DNA from: Bolinopsis microptera
Lineage: Eukaryota; Ctenophora; Tentaculata; Lobata; Bolinopsidae
NCBI RefSeq assembly: GCF_026151205.1
Contig: NC_087080.1
Location: 7,171,096-7,235,095 of the forward strand
Direction: 5' to 3'
DNA: 64,000 nucleotides
Shown: positions 34,270 through 44,900 of the stretch, piece by piece
Layout of the letters: each line of letters begins with the position of its first letter
Numbering within the stretch: the stretch's first letter is position 1
Made by a program: the position numbers and the translations under genes
The notes under the pieces: model-generated
Told to the model about the DNA's origin: nothing
Databases searched by the model: none
What the model saw: only the letters and a program-made list of their open reading frames with translations

Positions 34270-35460
34270 TGGGCAGTTGAAAATTTTTGGGTAGGGGAGT
34301 GGGAGGGTGTGTGAAACCCCCCCCCCTCCCCTCCTTTTTAAAATATTATTTACTTTGGAAGGAAAAAGGGGGGGTGTTTTAAACCCCTTTCCCCCTCCGG
34401 ACCTCCCCTCCTCCTTGTACGTATTATTTGCTGGGTAGGGAGAGAGGTAGAGGTGTATGAACCCCTCCCCCTCCCCTCCCTTGTTTGTAGTTTTTTGGTG
34501 GGAGGGAGGTGGTTTGGGTGTTATTAAACCCCCCCCCCTCCCCCCCCCCCTTGTACGTAGTTATTTGCTGGGAAGGGAGGTGGTGGGTGTTTTTGAACCC
34601 TTCCCCCCCTCCTTGTAGTGGGGTTTTTTGTGGGGAAAGGGGGTGGTAGGGGTAGGGGAAACCCCCCCTCCTCCTTTTTACGGTTATTTGCTGGGAAGGG
34701 AGAGTGGTAGAGGTGTATGAAACCCTCCCCCCTCCTTGTTTCGTAGTTATTTGCTGGGTAGGGAGAGAGGTAGAGGTGTATGAACCCCCCCCATTTTCCC
34801 CCCCTCCCCCTTTTTACGTGTTATTTGCCGGGGGGAGGGGGAGTGGTAGAGGTTTATGAACCCTTTCCCCCCCCCCCTCCCCCCTTGCCGTAGCTATTTT
34901 TTGGGTTAAAAGGAGAGAGGTAGGGGGTTTTGAAAAACCCCCCCCCTCCCCCTTGTTCCCCCTAATTTTTTTGTGGGTTTTGGAAAAAGGTAAGGGGGGT
35001 TTTTGAACCCCATCCCCCTCCCCCTCCCCCTTTTACGTAGGGAAATTTTTTGGGTGGGGAGAGGTAGAGGTGTTTTTGAACCCCTCCCCCCCCTCCTTGG
35101 AAATAGTTTTTTTTGTGGGGAGGGAGGGGGTAGAGGGGTTTTTTTTAAAACCCCACCCTCCCCTCCCCCTTGTACGTAGTTTTTTTTTTCCCCGGGGGAA
35201 ATTAGAGTGGTTTGAGGTGGGTTTAACCCCCCCCCCCCTCCCCTTCCCCCTTGTTTCGTAGGTATTTGCTCTGGGTAGTTAGAAATGGTTAGGTTGTATT
35301 TAAAACCCCCTACCCCCTCCCCCTTTTCCTTTGGTTTTGTAGTTATTTTGGGGTTAGGGAGGTGGTAGAGGTGTATGAACCCCCTTCCCCCTCCCCCTTG
35401 TACCCTATTTTATTTTGGGGGGGGGGGGAAGGGAGAGAGGTTGGGGGTGCGAACCCCCCC
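34270..35460. repeat. C/G-rich minisatellite, about 70-85 bp unit, about 14 copies
   Basis: The cleanest copies contain TTGTACGTAGTTATTTGCTG, then GGTAGGGAGAGAGGTAGAGG, TGTATGAACC and a CCCTCCCCCTCCCC run. About fourteen copies are recognisable, many degraded. C-runs and G-runs in each unit could form i-motif or quadruplex structures. The array may have helped cause the poor sequence quality around it. Confidence 0.75.
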
Positions 35461-38400
35461 CTCCCTTTAAAAAACCTTTTTTAAAAATTTTGGGGGAAAG
35501 TCCGGGGCCCGGGATGTTGTGGGGTTGGGTTTTAAGGGTTTATATGTTGCTATGGGTCTGGGACCCTTCCCGGGAAACATTCCCATAGATGATTTTTTTT
35601 TGGGCCCGGTTTTTAAAAAATTTTGTTTTAAAATGCTTTCTTTTTTTTTTTTCAAAGTTTTCTTTGGGCAGATTCCCAAAAAAATTGTTTTTGAAGGACT
35701 AAAACTATCCGTGCCCCTTATCAGGGCAATTAATGATTTAAAAGTGTTTTAAATCTGTTATCTCTTTTTGCGAGGCATTTCATTTTTGGGGGACCTCTTT
35801 AAATAGTTTACCTTTAAACCCCGTTTAAAAAAGCACCCAAATGTGCAGTTTCTAAACACCCTTTTCTTCTACGGGAATTTTTGCAACTTGACTTATTAAA
35901 ATAAAACGATTCCCCAAACCGTTTTTTAAAACAAAAACTCAAAAAAAAGGCCTTAACGTACTTATTGGGCCGGGTGCCCCAAAAAAAAGGTTTTCCCACC
36001 CTTTCCAGGGACAGAAAGCACAGCAAGGGGAATTCATTTCCCCCTTTTTAGCGGGAATGATCTACTCTCTCTCACGGGTAAAACAACCCGGTTTTAGGGT
36101 AGGGGAACCCCCGGGTCACTCTACGTAGAGGGGCACATTCTCTCTCTCTGCCCCCTCCCAGTTGGAGAAAAGAGGGGGGGCGGAAATTGATCAGTTTTTC
36201 AAACAGCTGCTTTGAGCGTGTAGTGTTTTTAAAAGGAGTCTGGGAGTATTGTAGGGTTTTTACTTACTTAAAAACAATGGGTGTCCCTTTTGTTCATTTT
36301 TGTGAGTCTTATATGCAAAGTATTTTTATTTTTGCTTTTGTTTTTTTAAATTTAAATGGTTTTAAAGATTTTCTACTCTGGGTCAGAAACTGAAATTGTT
36401 GGTTTTTTGCTGAAGTTCTCGATATTTGTTGAGATGGTGGCAAGTTTTTTGAGTAGGGAAAAAGTTTCCCAAAGGTTTTAGACGGCCCAGCATAATTTTT
36501 CCCCCAAAAAAAAAAAAAATTTCCCCTTAATGAAATCCCCTATCATGCACATGTATTTAAAAAATCTCCCTTTTACAAAGACAGGCTTTAAAAGGGTTGC
36601 CCTTTGGGCTTGGCCCCAGAAAAATAAATATAATTTGGGTACCCCCAATTTGGATAAATGAAATCCAAAAAAAGGGTTTTTATAACCCCAAAAAAAAAAT
36701 TTCCTAAAAGTTACCCTCCCTTTTTGGTTAGGGGGTGACCAAATTCTCCTTTCAGCGCTCATTTTCGGAATTCCCAAAATTTGGTTTATCTGGGGAACAA
36801 TTTTCGTGCAAATTTTTTAAAACAGTTGTTACGCCCCAATTCCCTTTGCTTTTATGGGGCCCAAAATTAAAAGTTCATCATGAACTTTTCCCCAAAAAGG
36901 CTGCATACGGTTACCCTTTTGGGGAAAAGTTTTTCAAGGACCCAAAAAATTACAAAAACCCCTTACCAAAACCCTCCAAAAACTCTTAAAACCACGAAAA
37001 AACCGTTACACCGTTTTCCCAAAACTTAAAAAAGTTAAACCCAAGGGCAAACGCAAAAACCGAAACCCTTGACAACGCTTCCCCCTTTAAAACCCTCGTT
37101 TCCTTTACAAACCCCAAAAAATCGTTTTCCCTTTCAACCAAAAACTCGTTCCATGGGCAACCCCCTTTCATCGTTAAACCCAAAAACAAACAAAATACAC
37201 TCTTTTTTTTTTTTTTTGAAATAAAACCCCCCTTAAAAACACCGTTTCCAATTTTCCCCTTTTCCTCTTTCCCAAAAAAAACCTTTTCACTCAGAGACAA
37301 CCCAAATAATTCCCTGTAAAACTTTTCCTGGTTTAAACCCCCACACACTATTTATAAAAGGGGACCAAAACAACCCCTTGGGAGTGTTGTTGGGTTTGGA
37401 ATTAAAATAAAATTAAAATTAAAAAATTTTAAGCAAAACCCTTAAAAAATTTTTAATAAATTTGTTTGGAAACTCTTGCCCCCATCTCGCCCAAAAAAAT
37501 TTTTCTGAAAGATATTACCCCCTTTTGGTCCTTAAGACTAAAAAAATTTTCTTTTTTAAAATTTCAAACCTTTAAACCCCTTATAAATTATTTTTCCCCA
37601 AAATTAAAATTGCCCCAAACCCTACCCCCCCCCCTTTTTTTTTTAAAAAACCCCAAAACCCCCCCCCCCCAAACTCTCCACTAGCCCCTTAAAACTTATA
37701 ATAATTTAAAAACCCCTCAGTACCAATGAAACCCTTAACCCTTTTGAAAATTTTCCCCAAACAAAATACCCCCTTCCTCCAACCCCACACAAAAACACCC
37801 TTTTCCCTTTTTTACCCCCTTTTTAACGGTAGGAAAAAAGTTTGAAAAATTTATAAAATTTTTCTTTAACCATTTATTTTAAAAGTTAAATAAAAATTTA
37901 TTAAACCCCTTAAATTTAAAATGAATGTTGGGAAACCTTTAATTTAAAAAACTTTATAAAACCCGGTAATAAACTTTAAATAACTTTAAATTTTTTTTAG
38001 GTAACCCTTGCATTTAAATTTTTTTTGGGGAAATGTGTGGTTTAATTCATAACCCCTTTTTTTCTTTGGGGAAAATTGCTTCATTTTAACATTTGGAATA
38101 TTTAAATTTAAAATTCATTAATTTAAAACTTTTATAATTTCCCCCTTTTTAAATTTTTATAAAAGTTTAAAACCCCGTTTTTTAACCTTATAAAAAATTT
38201 TTACCCTTTAATTAATTTTAAATAACTGGTTTGGTTTAAATTTTAAAATTAAAAAATTTTGGTAAACTTTTTTAAAAATGTTTTTTTTTTTAAAAAAATT
38301 CAATTTTAAATAGTTTTGGGTAAATTTTTACAATATTTTGGGGTTAAACCCCGCACCTTTTTAATGATAAATTTTGTTTGTTTAAACAACAAGGAAGGTT

Positions 38401-38742
38401 GGTTGGGGAATTAAAGGGTTAGATTTTTTAAAATTTTTTGGGCCCTTCTTACGGGGGGGGATGGGTTTGGGTTTTTCCGAGGGATTTATAAGGTTTTGGT
38501 AGAGTTTGGGGTTTGAGAAAGTTTGGTTTTAAAGAAAAATTTTGTTTAAAGGGTTTAAACCTTTTTGAAGATAATTTTAAAATTGGGTAACTGGGGTTTT
38601 TTTTAATAGGGGCAACCCCTGGGTCCCCCATGGAATAGGGTTTAGTCCTTTTTCCCCAAATTTTTTAATGCTTTTTCCAGAGAAAAATTTGCTTTAAATA
38701 CTGTTTTTAAAAAATTTAACCCAACAAAAGTCCATTTAAACT

Positions 38743-39007
38743 GTTTCCATGACAACTGGCTGGTAAGTAAGTGTATTTACCGGTATTTAAAGAACCAAAT
38801 TGGCGCTCATAGCAGATATTTTCAGCGGTTTTAGCCCTTTTGCTGTTTAACCTTTGCAACACTCAACTCGAGAGCTATTGCACATGTAATAATTGTATTT
38901 GGTAAAATTGAAAGTTGGACGGCAACTGATAGTGCTTACAATCGCAATTGTTGTCATTATTAAATTGTTGCCTCGGTAACTAGTAACATAATTGTTGCTA
39001 TAGTAAC
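38743..39007. promoter_or_regulatory. Cluster of three RFX X-box-like motifs upstream of a small gene
   Basis: GTTTCCATGACAAC (38743-38756), GTTGCCTCGGTAAC (38967-38980) and GTTGCTATAGTAAC (38994-39007) fit the X-box pattern bound by RFX factors, two half sites around a 2-bp centre. They lie 110-380 bp before the start codon at 39119. X-boxes in this position commonly mark ciliary genes, so the cluster suggests such a role for the downstream gene. The first motif is at the edge of the low-quality block. Confidence 0.5.
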
Positions 39008-39118
39008 TAGAATTAAAATCGGTTGTAAGAGTGTCCTAACACCCAAGCAAGTACAAGTAAATCCTAACACCAGTCACCAGCTAACCCTGAACCTCACCAG
39101 TAGGGTCACCATGACACC

Positions 39119-39894
39119 ATGATAAAGCCGGTGGTGGTGCCGGAGGAGGCATCACAAGATCAGTTGATGTTAGTGGTGGAGGTGGGCAAGGTTAAGTTAG
39201 CTCTACCCCCTAGACTCAGTAAGATTGTCCAGCTTTTTAACGAGGTGTGTGACAATTTTACTTGTTGTAAAAATTGTTTTAAAAACCGAATTGTTGGGTT
39301 TGTTTTTGATAATTCTTATGGTATAAGGTAACTGGATATTTCTCTTGAGAGATATTAACTTCTGACATGAAGCTGTTATTTTCAATAAGACTACTTTAGT
39401 AGAACTAAATAAGTACTTTTATAAAACAATAGTAATACAACTAACGGTAATGAAAGATGAAGTAAACATAACGTTACCCAGGGACACCACGCTAAAGTGA
39501 ACGGTCAATGTCACGTGGTATACGACCAAGATCACGTGTTCGGAGAGCTGGGATACTCTGATGGTAACCATAGCAATGGAACCAGCACTGTCCTTTTAAA
39601 CGGAAATGTAAGTAAACTTAATGCACGTGTTGGTAAATAACTAAACGAAAATAAATCATATACTATATTCTATAATATTTGTATTCAATCAATTAGGTGT
39701 TGGTATATCGATTAGCGCTTTATTTTATGAGCACCCCAAGCTCAAGTTTGATTTCCAAGATAACAACACGATCGAATTCCGGAACAACTGATCAAGATTG
39801 TTTGATAATGAAACTAAAAATTGCAACGAAAGAAGAAACTGGTCATGGTCTAAATTGTCATTTGATGGAACGTCAAAATTTAGAAAGAGCTTAA
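39119..39894 (+). CDS. Small three-exon gene of unknown function
   Basis: Exons 39119-39244, 39482-39607 (each exactly 126 bp, phase 0) and 39697-39894 form the model, about 149 residues. The product begins MIKPVVVPEEASQDQLMLVV and continues KVKLALPPRLSKIV; exon 2 includes GQCHVVYDQDHVFGELGYSD. Splice sites are AG/gtgtgt (weak donor), cag/GGA, AAT/gtaagt and ttag/GTG. In exon 3 the phase-consistent frame reads VLVYRLALYFMST. A frame one base off reads SALFYEHPKLKFDFQDNN to a stop at 39789 and looks more protein-like, so a base error or a missed splice variant is possible. A three-codon upstream ORF (ATGACACCATGA) overlaps the start codon. I do not recognise the family. Upstream X-boxes hint at a ciliary role. 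Confidence 0.45.
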
Positions 39895-41930
39895 ATATAA
39901 AATATCACAAGAACAGAAGGGTCGAAGGTAATGTATCACGTGTTCCAAAGTCCCGCACTAATATGAAATATCACAAATATTCGTCAGGTGGAAGACAATA
40001 GCTCACCAGTGAGGTTAACAAACGGTTATCACACACCCAGCCCAGGTAAGTAGACGTTAAAATGTCCAATTTATTTTACTTTGAACATTTCGCTGTTTCT
40101 TTCTGAAACCGAGCAAAAGTCCAGCAAGTTGAAACACACAATTTACAGACTGACAGACAATATTTCATTCTACTTTCCAGTCATTTAAGCGAAATAAAAC
40201 TGAAACATATTGGAAAATGCAAATACCAACCACTGCAACCAGGCACGGTAGACATGATACACAGTGTTTTAACTGCCACAATCTCCGCGCAGGAATGCTC
40301 CAAATATCATCAAAATAGCGCGTAGTACAACAACACGTGACATTGCCTCAACCAATAAGCGCGCGACATTACGGCACGTGACTGGACCTCCGCCTGTAAA
40401 CGCGCAGCTGGACCCTGTCCCATCAGACATTCCACACACCCCGTGTGTAACGTGTAGCCGTCTGATAACATACAAATCTGGTTCACATTATTTTGTACAT
40501 CCCCGCATTTTGTTTTGCTGTGATATAGTTCTGGTGGGTCTATGGGTAATGTGTGTCTGTTCGGGCGGCTACCATCTAACTTGCAATCGCATACAGGTAA
40601 CCTTGATACTATCGCTTATCAGTGCTTGTTGGGTATTTATATTCTTAACCTCTTCCAGGACCACTACCCTAACTTAAACTGTAGCAGATACAGATTTCAA
40701 ACTTTATTGGAATTATTATTAATGGAAGCTGACGATCGTTAAATTATGTGATGCGACAGAAATTGTTACGAAGATAGATCTCAATACAATGATTTGCAAG
40801 TCATATATAAGTATGTAGTTATTTACTATTTTAATTGTTCCTGGGCTTAAACATAATCAAATTAATATGCTTTAATGTTAATGAAGCAAAATATAATGAA
40901 AAATAATCCTGCTTGGTGCACAAAAAAATCCCTTAATTAATAGTGCTCGCCAATCATATCTTATCACGAATCTCCAACTTTGTAAAGTAAAACTCAGCGA
41001 CGAAAATGCAGATTATTCACCGGATCGTAATACATTGCCAAACATGTAATATAATGGTTTATTTTAGTTTAAATATGTACTTTATTTCCCAACGAGTATA
41101 AAGTTGCATATAATTATAAAGCCCATTTTGGCTGATCACACTGGTGTTCCTGTATTCAACATATCAAATTGGATTGAATGTTGTTTAACTCAAACAAGAG
41201 TCCAAATCTTATCTGAGAAAGACGCTCATATTAATATGTTCTCGGTGAACAATGTTATTTCGTAACTTCAAAAATAAATAAAACAACAAATTTCGAAAAA
41301 ATTATTATCGATAAATATGAACAAAGTTTTGATGATTAAAGTGAGAGAACAATATGCAAATATTTGAAGACTAAAACTGCTCCATCTGAATAGTTCACTG
41401 GGCCTTGTTAATAGTGTTACTGTTTTAGTGCAGCATGTCGTACTGTTATTGTCTTACACTTTCGGTCGTGCATTATTAAGTATATCCAGGAATAAAGTAT
41501 GTAAAACGTTATTAATAAGACATCTGATTAACATAGTTGTAACTCATCTTGAGAGCGTTAGTATTCAGTATTGATACCAGTTCAAGTAGCATCCTGCCAT
41601 GATAAAGGTACAATAAACTTTTTGAAAATAAGAAATCAGAATCTAGAGCCCCAGTATAGAATTTAACATAGCAGATAATGATATTGTAATGATGGATTCA
41701 TCCTGTGAAAGATTAAACGAATCAGAATGTGTTTATGTAAGTAACAAATATTGCTGAGGCGTACACTATAGATATATTCATATCTTAAGATAGAATACGA
41801 CGTTAATCGATTACAATTAAGTCAATTTTAAATACAAATTTTACATTGTAGATGAACTATGAAGTCAGAGCTGTTATACATGAGTAACAGTACCATCAGA
41901 ATAAACACTTCACAGATCAGAATAAACACT
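39895..41930. other. Intergenic stretch, no supported gene
   Basis: About 2 kb with several short frames on both strands (for example 40378-40677), none with a domain or supporting splice structure. The right end is the 3' flank of the receptor gene on the minus strand. Confidence 0.45.
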
Positions 41931-44900
41931 TCACAGATTTTCTGTCTCTGCTGATACTTGATTTGGAAGTTCCCGATCCTCTTGTACTCTGAAAGGTTCC
42001 ATCTGTATGACATCTATCTCATTGTTCCCGCTCTGTATGTTTTCACTCCTCGTCGAAATGAATCCTGTTAACGAAGACATAACTGCGGAGGTACTGAGCC
42101 TGATGAGTCTTTTAACCTCTCCTAAATGTCTACCTAAGAACTCTGTTAATTTTTTGTCGTATATCAGCGGGTTGATAACAGAGTTAAGTGGAAGAGCTAT
42201 CATTGCATACGTAACATACCATTTAGTCGCATCAAAAACGTCAAGATTATGCATACCGCTTATAACAATAAATGGTACCCAGCAAAGGAAGTCAGTTGCA
42301 ACAATGAGAGTAATTTTATTCTGTAAAGCCCTATTGTCCCTCACTCTTTCTGGGTTGTGATGCTGTCCTGATCTCCGTGAAGAAAGCCTGGTCTGGATAT
42401 TGATAACTAAGTAGCAACAAGTGATGATGATGAAGCAGACTAAGTTCACACAGAGCATTAGCCAAACTACTGGATCTCCTTTATGATCAGTTATGTCTGC
42501 TCTACTTTCTATTGATTGTCTGATCCTTCTTGCATCGTCACTCCGAACAAAGTACTTGAATAAGCATACACCGCCGTTACCATAAAAATGAACTGGACGT
42601 CTACTCAAAAGTCCATATTGTTGAGTGAACATACCGTCCACCTTATCACTGATTTCTTTCCAGGTCAAGTCCATAGTGATGTTAGTGGTATTGTAGTGAG
42701 CTTGAAGAACTTTAACATGTTTCTCTTTGTTGGGGAAGCCTATGAAAACTTTATAGATGGGGTCATAGTACATTCCTTGTACAAAATATTCCTCTAATGA
42801 AGGTATCAATGGTGTAACAGCTATAGCTAGTGAAGCAGTGATAATACCTGTTACCAAGAAAGCAAGCTTGATGACGGAATTTCTTTTTACAGGGCCTGGA
42901 ATACCCATTCTCTTAAAAGTCAGCCCATACATTCTGATGATACTTAAAGCTGTCATTGCGAAAAGAGACACTTGTGATCCAACTGTGCTGATGACCCCCA
43001 GTATCGAGCATGCTGTTCCGGTGTACCATTCGGCTTGATGTATGCAAAACCAGTTCCCATATACGAAACTATCATAAACGGACAACAGAACCAAGTATAA
43101 TCCGATAAATAGATCCCCTGATCCGATAAGACTGACTATTGCCTTGTTAGTTAACATAATATTTTCAGTCTCACTATCCTGTAGAGTTGTCAGCCCACAG
43201 AATACGGTGTACGAGTTGAAGATCAATGCTAGTACACCCATAACCCAGCATAATACCTGTAGTATCCAGTTCCCGAGGATTCTTTTCCCACAAGCGGTAT
43301 TACATTCATCTGAGAGGTCAAAGCAATCATAGATGCCGTCACATTTCTGTGATAAGGAAATGAACTGATGATCAGTTGAGTTTAAAGTGTCTTCGCAGGT
43401 CATGTGATTTGCACAGTTTGCCTCGTCACTCATGTCCCCGCAATCATCTATGAGATCACACACTTGCTTGTATTCAATACATCTACTATTATTGCATTGG
43501 AAATAGTCCTGGTGATAATGGCCGTGTTTTGATTTTGCAACAAACGTTAGAAAAGAGTTGTTAGCAAGCGTATAGATTCGGTTGGGATATTGTCCAGGAC
43601 ATGAATTATACAACAATGCTCTGTCTGTATTTAAAGGACATCGGGAATCTAAACAAAGATCCATGCAACTGAGAAACAGATAATATTCACCAAACAGACA
43701 GCTGCAATTAACCTTAGAGGTCGGAACAATTAACTCTAACTTTGTTATTCCGAATACATCAATCCAGGGTCGTATGAACTCTTTTACTTCACAGTTAGAA
43801 TCATTACATACATTTCGCAATCCTCCATGATAAAGAGCGGTATTCTTGATCGTTGGTAAATCTCTAGCGATTCTACAAACCTCGTTTTCTGCACCGTCAC
43901 CACACGTCTCCACTCCGTCACAGAGTTGTTTGAATTTAACGTATGGTTTATCACTTTCCGGACACAGATAGACGTTTTTGCAGATTTCACCATTTTGTTT
44001 AAAATGATAGGTTTTGTCAGTTTTGTTGCCGCAGACTTTCAAGTCGGACTCCTCAGGCTGTTCATCTAACCCGTCCATACAATCCACCACATCGTCCATT
44101 ATCCAAGAAACTGGTATTCCGAACTTCATACTTATTTTAAAGCTAAACCTACGGACACATGGAAATGTATTCGTCATGTATTCGCATATGTCATGAAGTT
44201 CGTCACTTCCATCATTACAATCCCACACTCCGTCACACATTCTGTGTTTGTGTATTGTACAGTTAGTGGAAGTAGACGGTGATGTACAGTTGTATTGAAT
44301 GTCATCGTCGCATAACTTAACTGGTAAACTAGTCTTCTCATCATATTCAAAACACACCATTTGCTTAGAAACACTCGAGTTATACCCATAAATATCACAA
44401 TACCCCCCTACTCGCTCTATATCAGAACAGTTAGTCTGATCTAGATAGTTCAGACAGTATGGATAGATGAAACTTTTTTTAATGTCAAAGACAGAGCACC
44501 TAGTATAGTTAAAAATTGGTACTGTTATAGTGACTCTTGTCCTCACTTTTCTGCTGTAACGTGTACACGAATGTGGCGTACTTTCAGTAACATTACAGTT
44601 CTGTTCATCCTCTCCTTCATCACAGCTCTTGTATCCGTTACATATCTTGCCTACAGACGTATACCAGTTACCCCATGTTCTGCAGTTAATTCCGTATTTA
44701 TACCTGTTACAATCACTTTCATCTATACATCTATTGTCGTCACATTTATAATTACATAGCTTTGTTGAGACGTCACTACTCTGTAATGCTGAACAATCTT
44801 TATCTGCACTGCAGTTCTTATCACATTTGATGTATTCGTTATTACAAAACAAGCCTCCACACAGCACATCCGTGTTAGTTATTTTTGTGTCAAATCCACA

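Larger units (their letters stand above)
25735..38710. other. Homopolymer-smeared block, probably low-quality assembly
   Basis: From about 25735 the text switches abruptly to strings of 3-6 identical bases (AAAATTTTT, CCCCGGG, GGGGTTTT) on both strands. It returns to normal near 38710. No frame carries a recognisable domain, and no exon-like island with good splice sites was found. In the minisatellite at 34.3-35.46 kb, clean copies alternate with copies in which single bases were replaced by their neighbour. That pattern points to base-calling or consensus error rather than biology. Annotated frames within this block are therefore not reported. Confidence 0.75.

Noticed and set aside
26016-38631. 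Numerous 60-180 codon frames inside the smeared block, such as 29860-30411 and 36986-37348
   Set aside because: Lys/Phe/Pro/Gly-rich translations arise from homopolymer runs. None has a domain, and the underlying bases are unreliable.
40269-40677. Overlapping 68- and 99-codon frames on opposite strands
   Set aside because: No domain, no splice support, and overlap without conservation clues.
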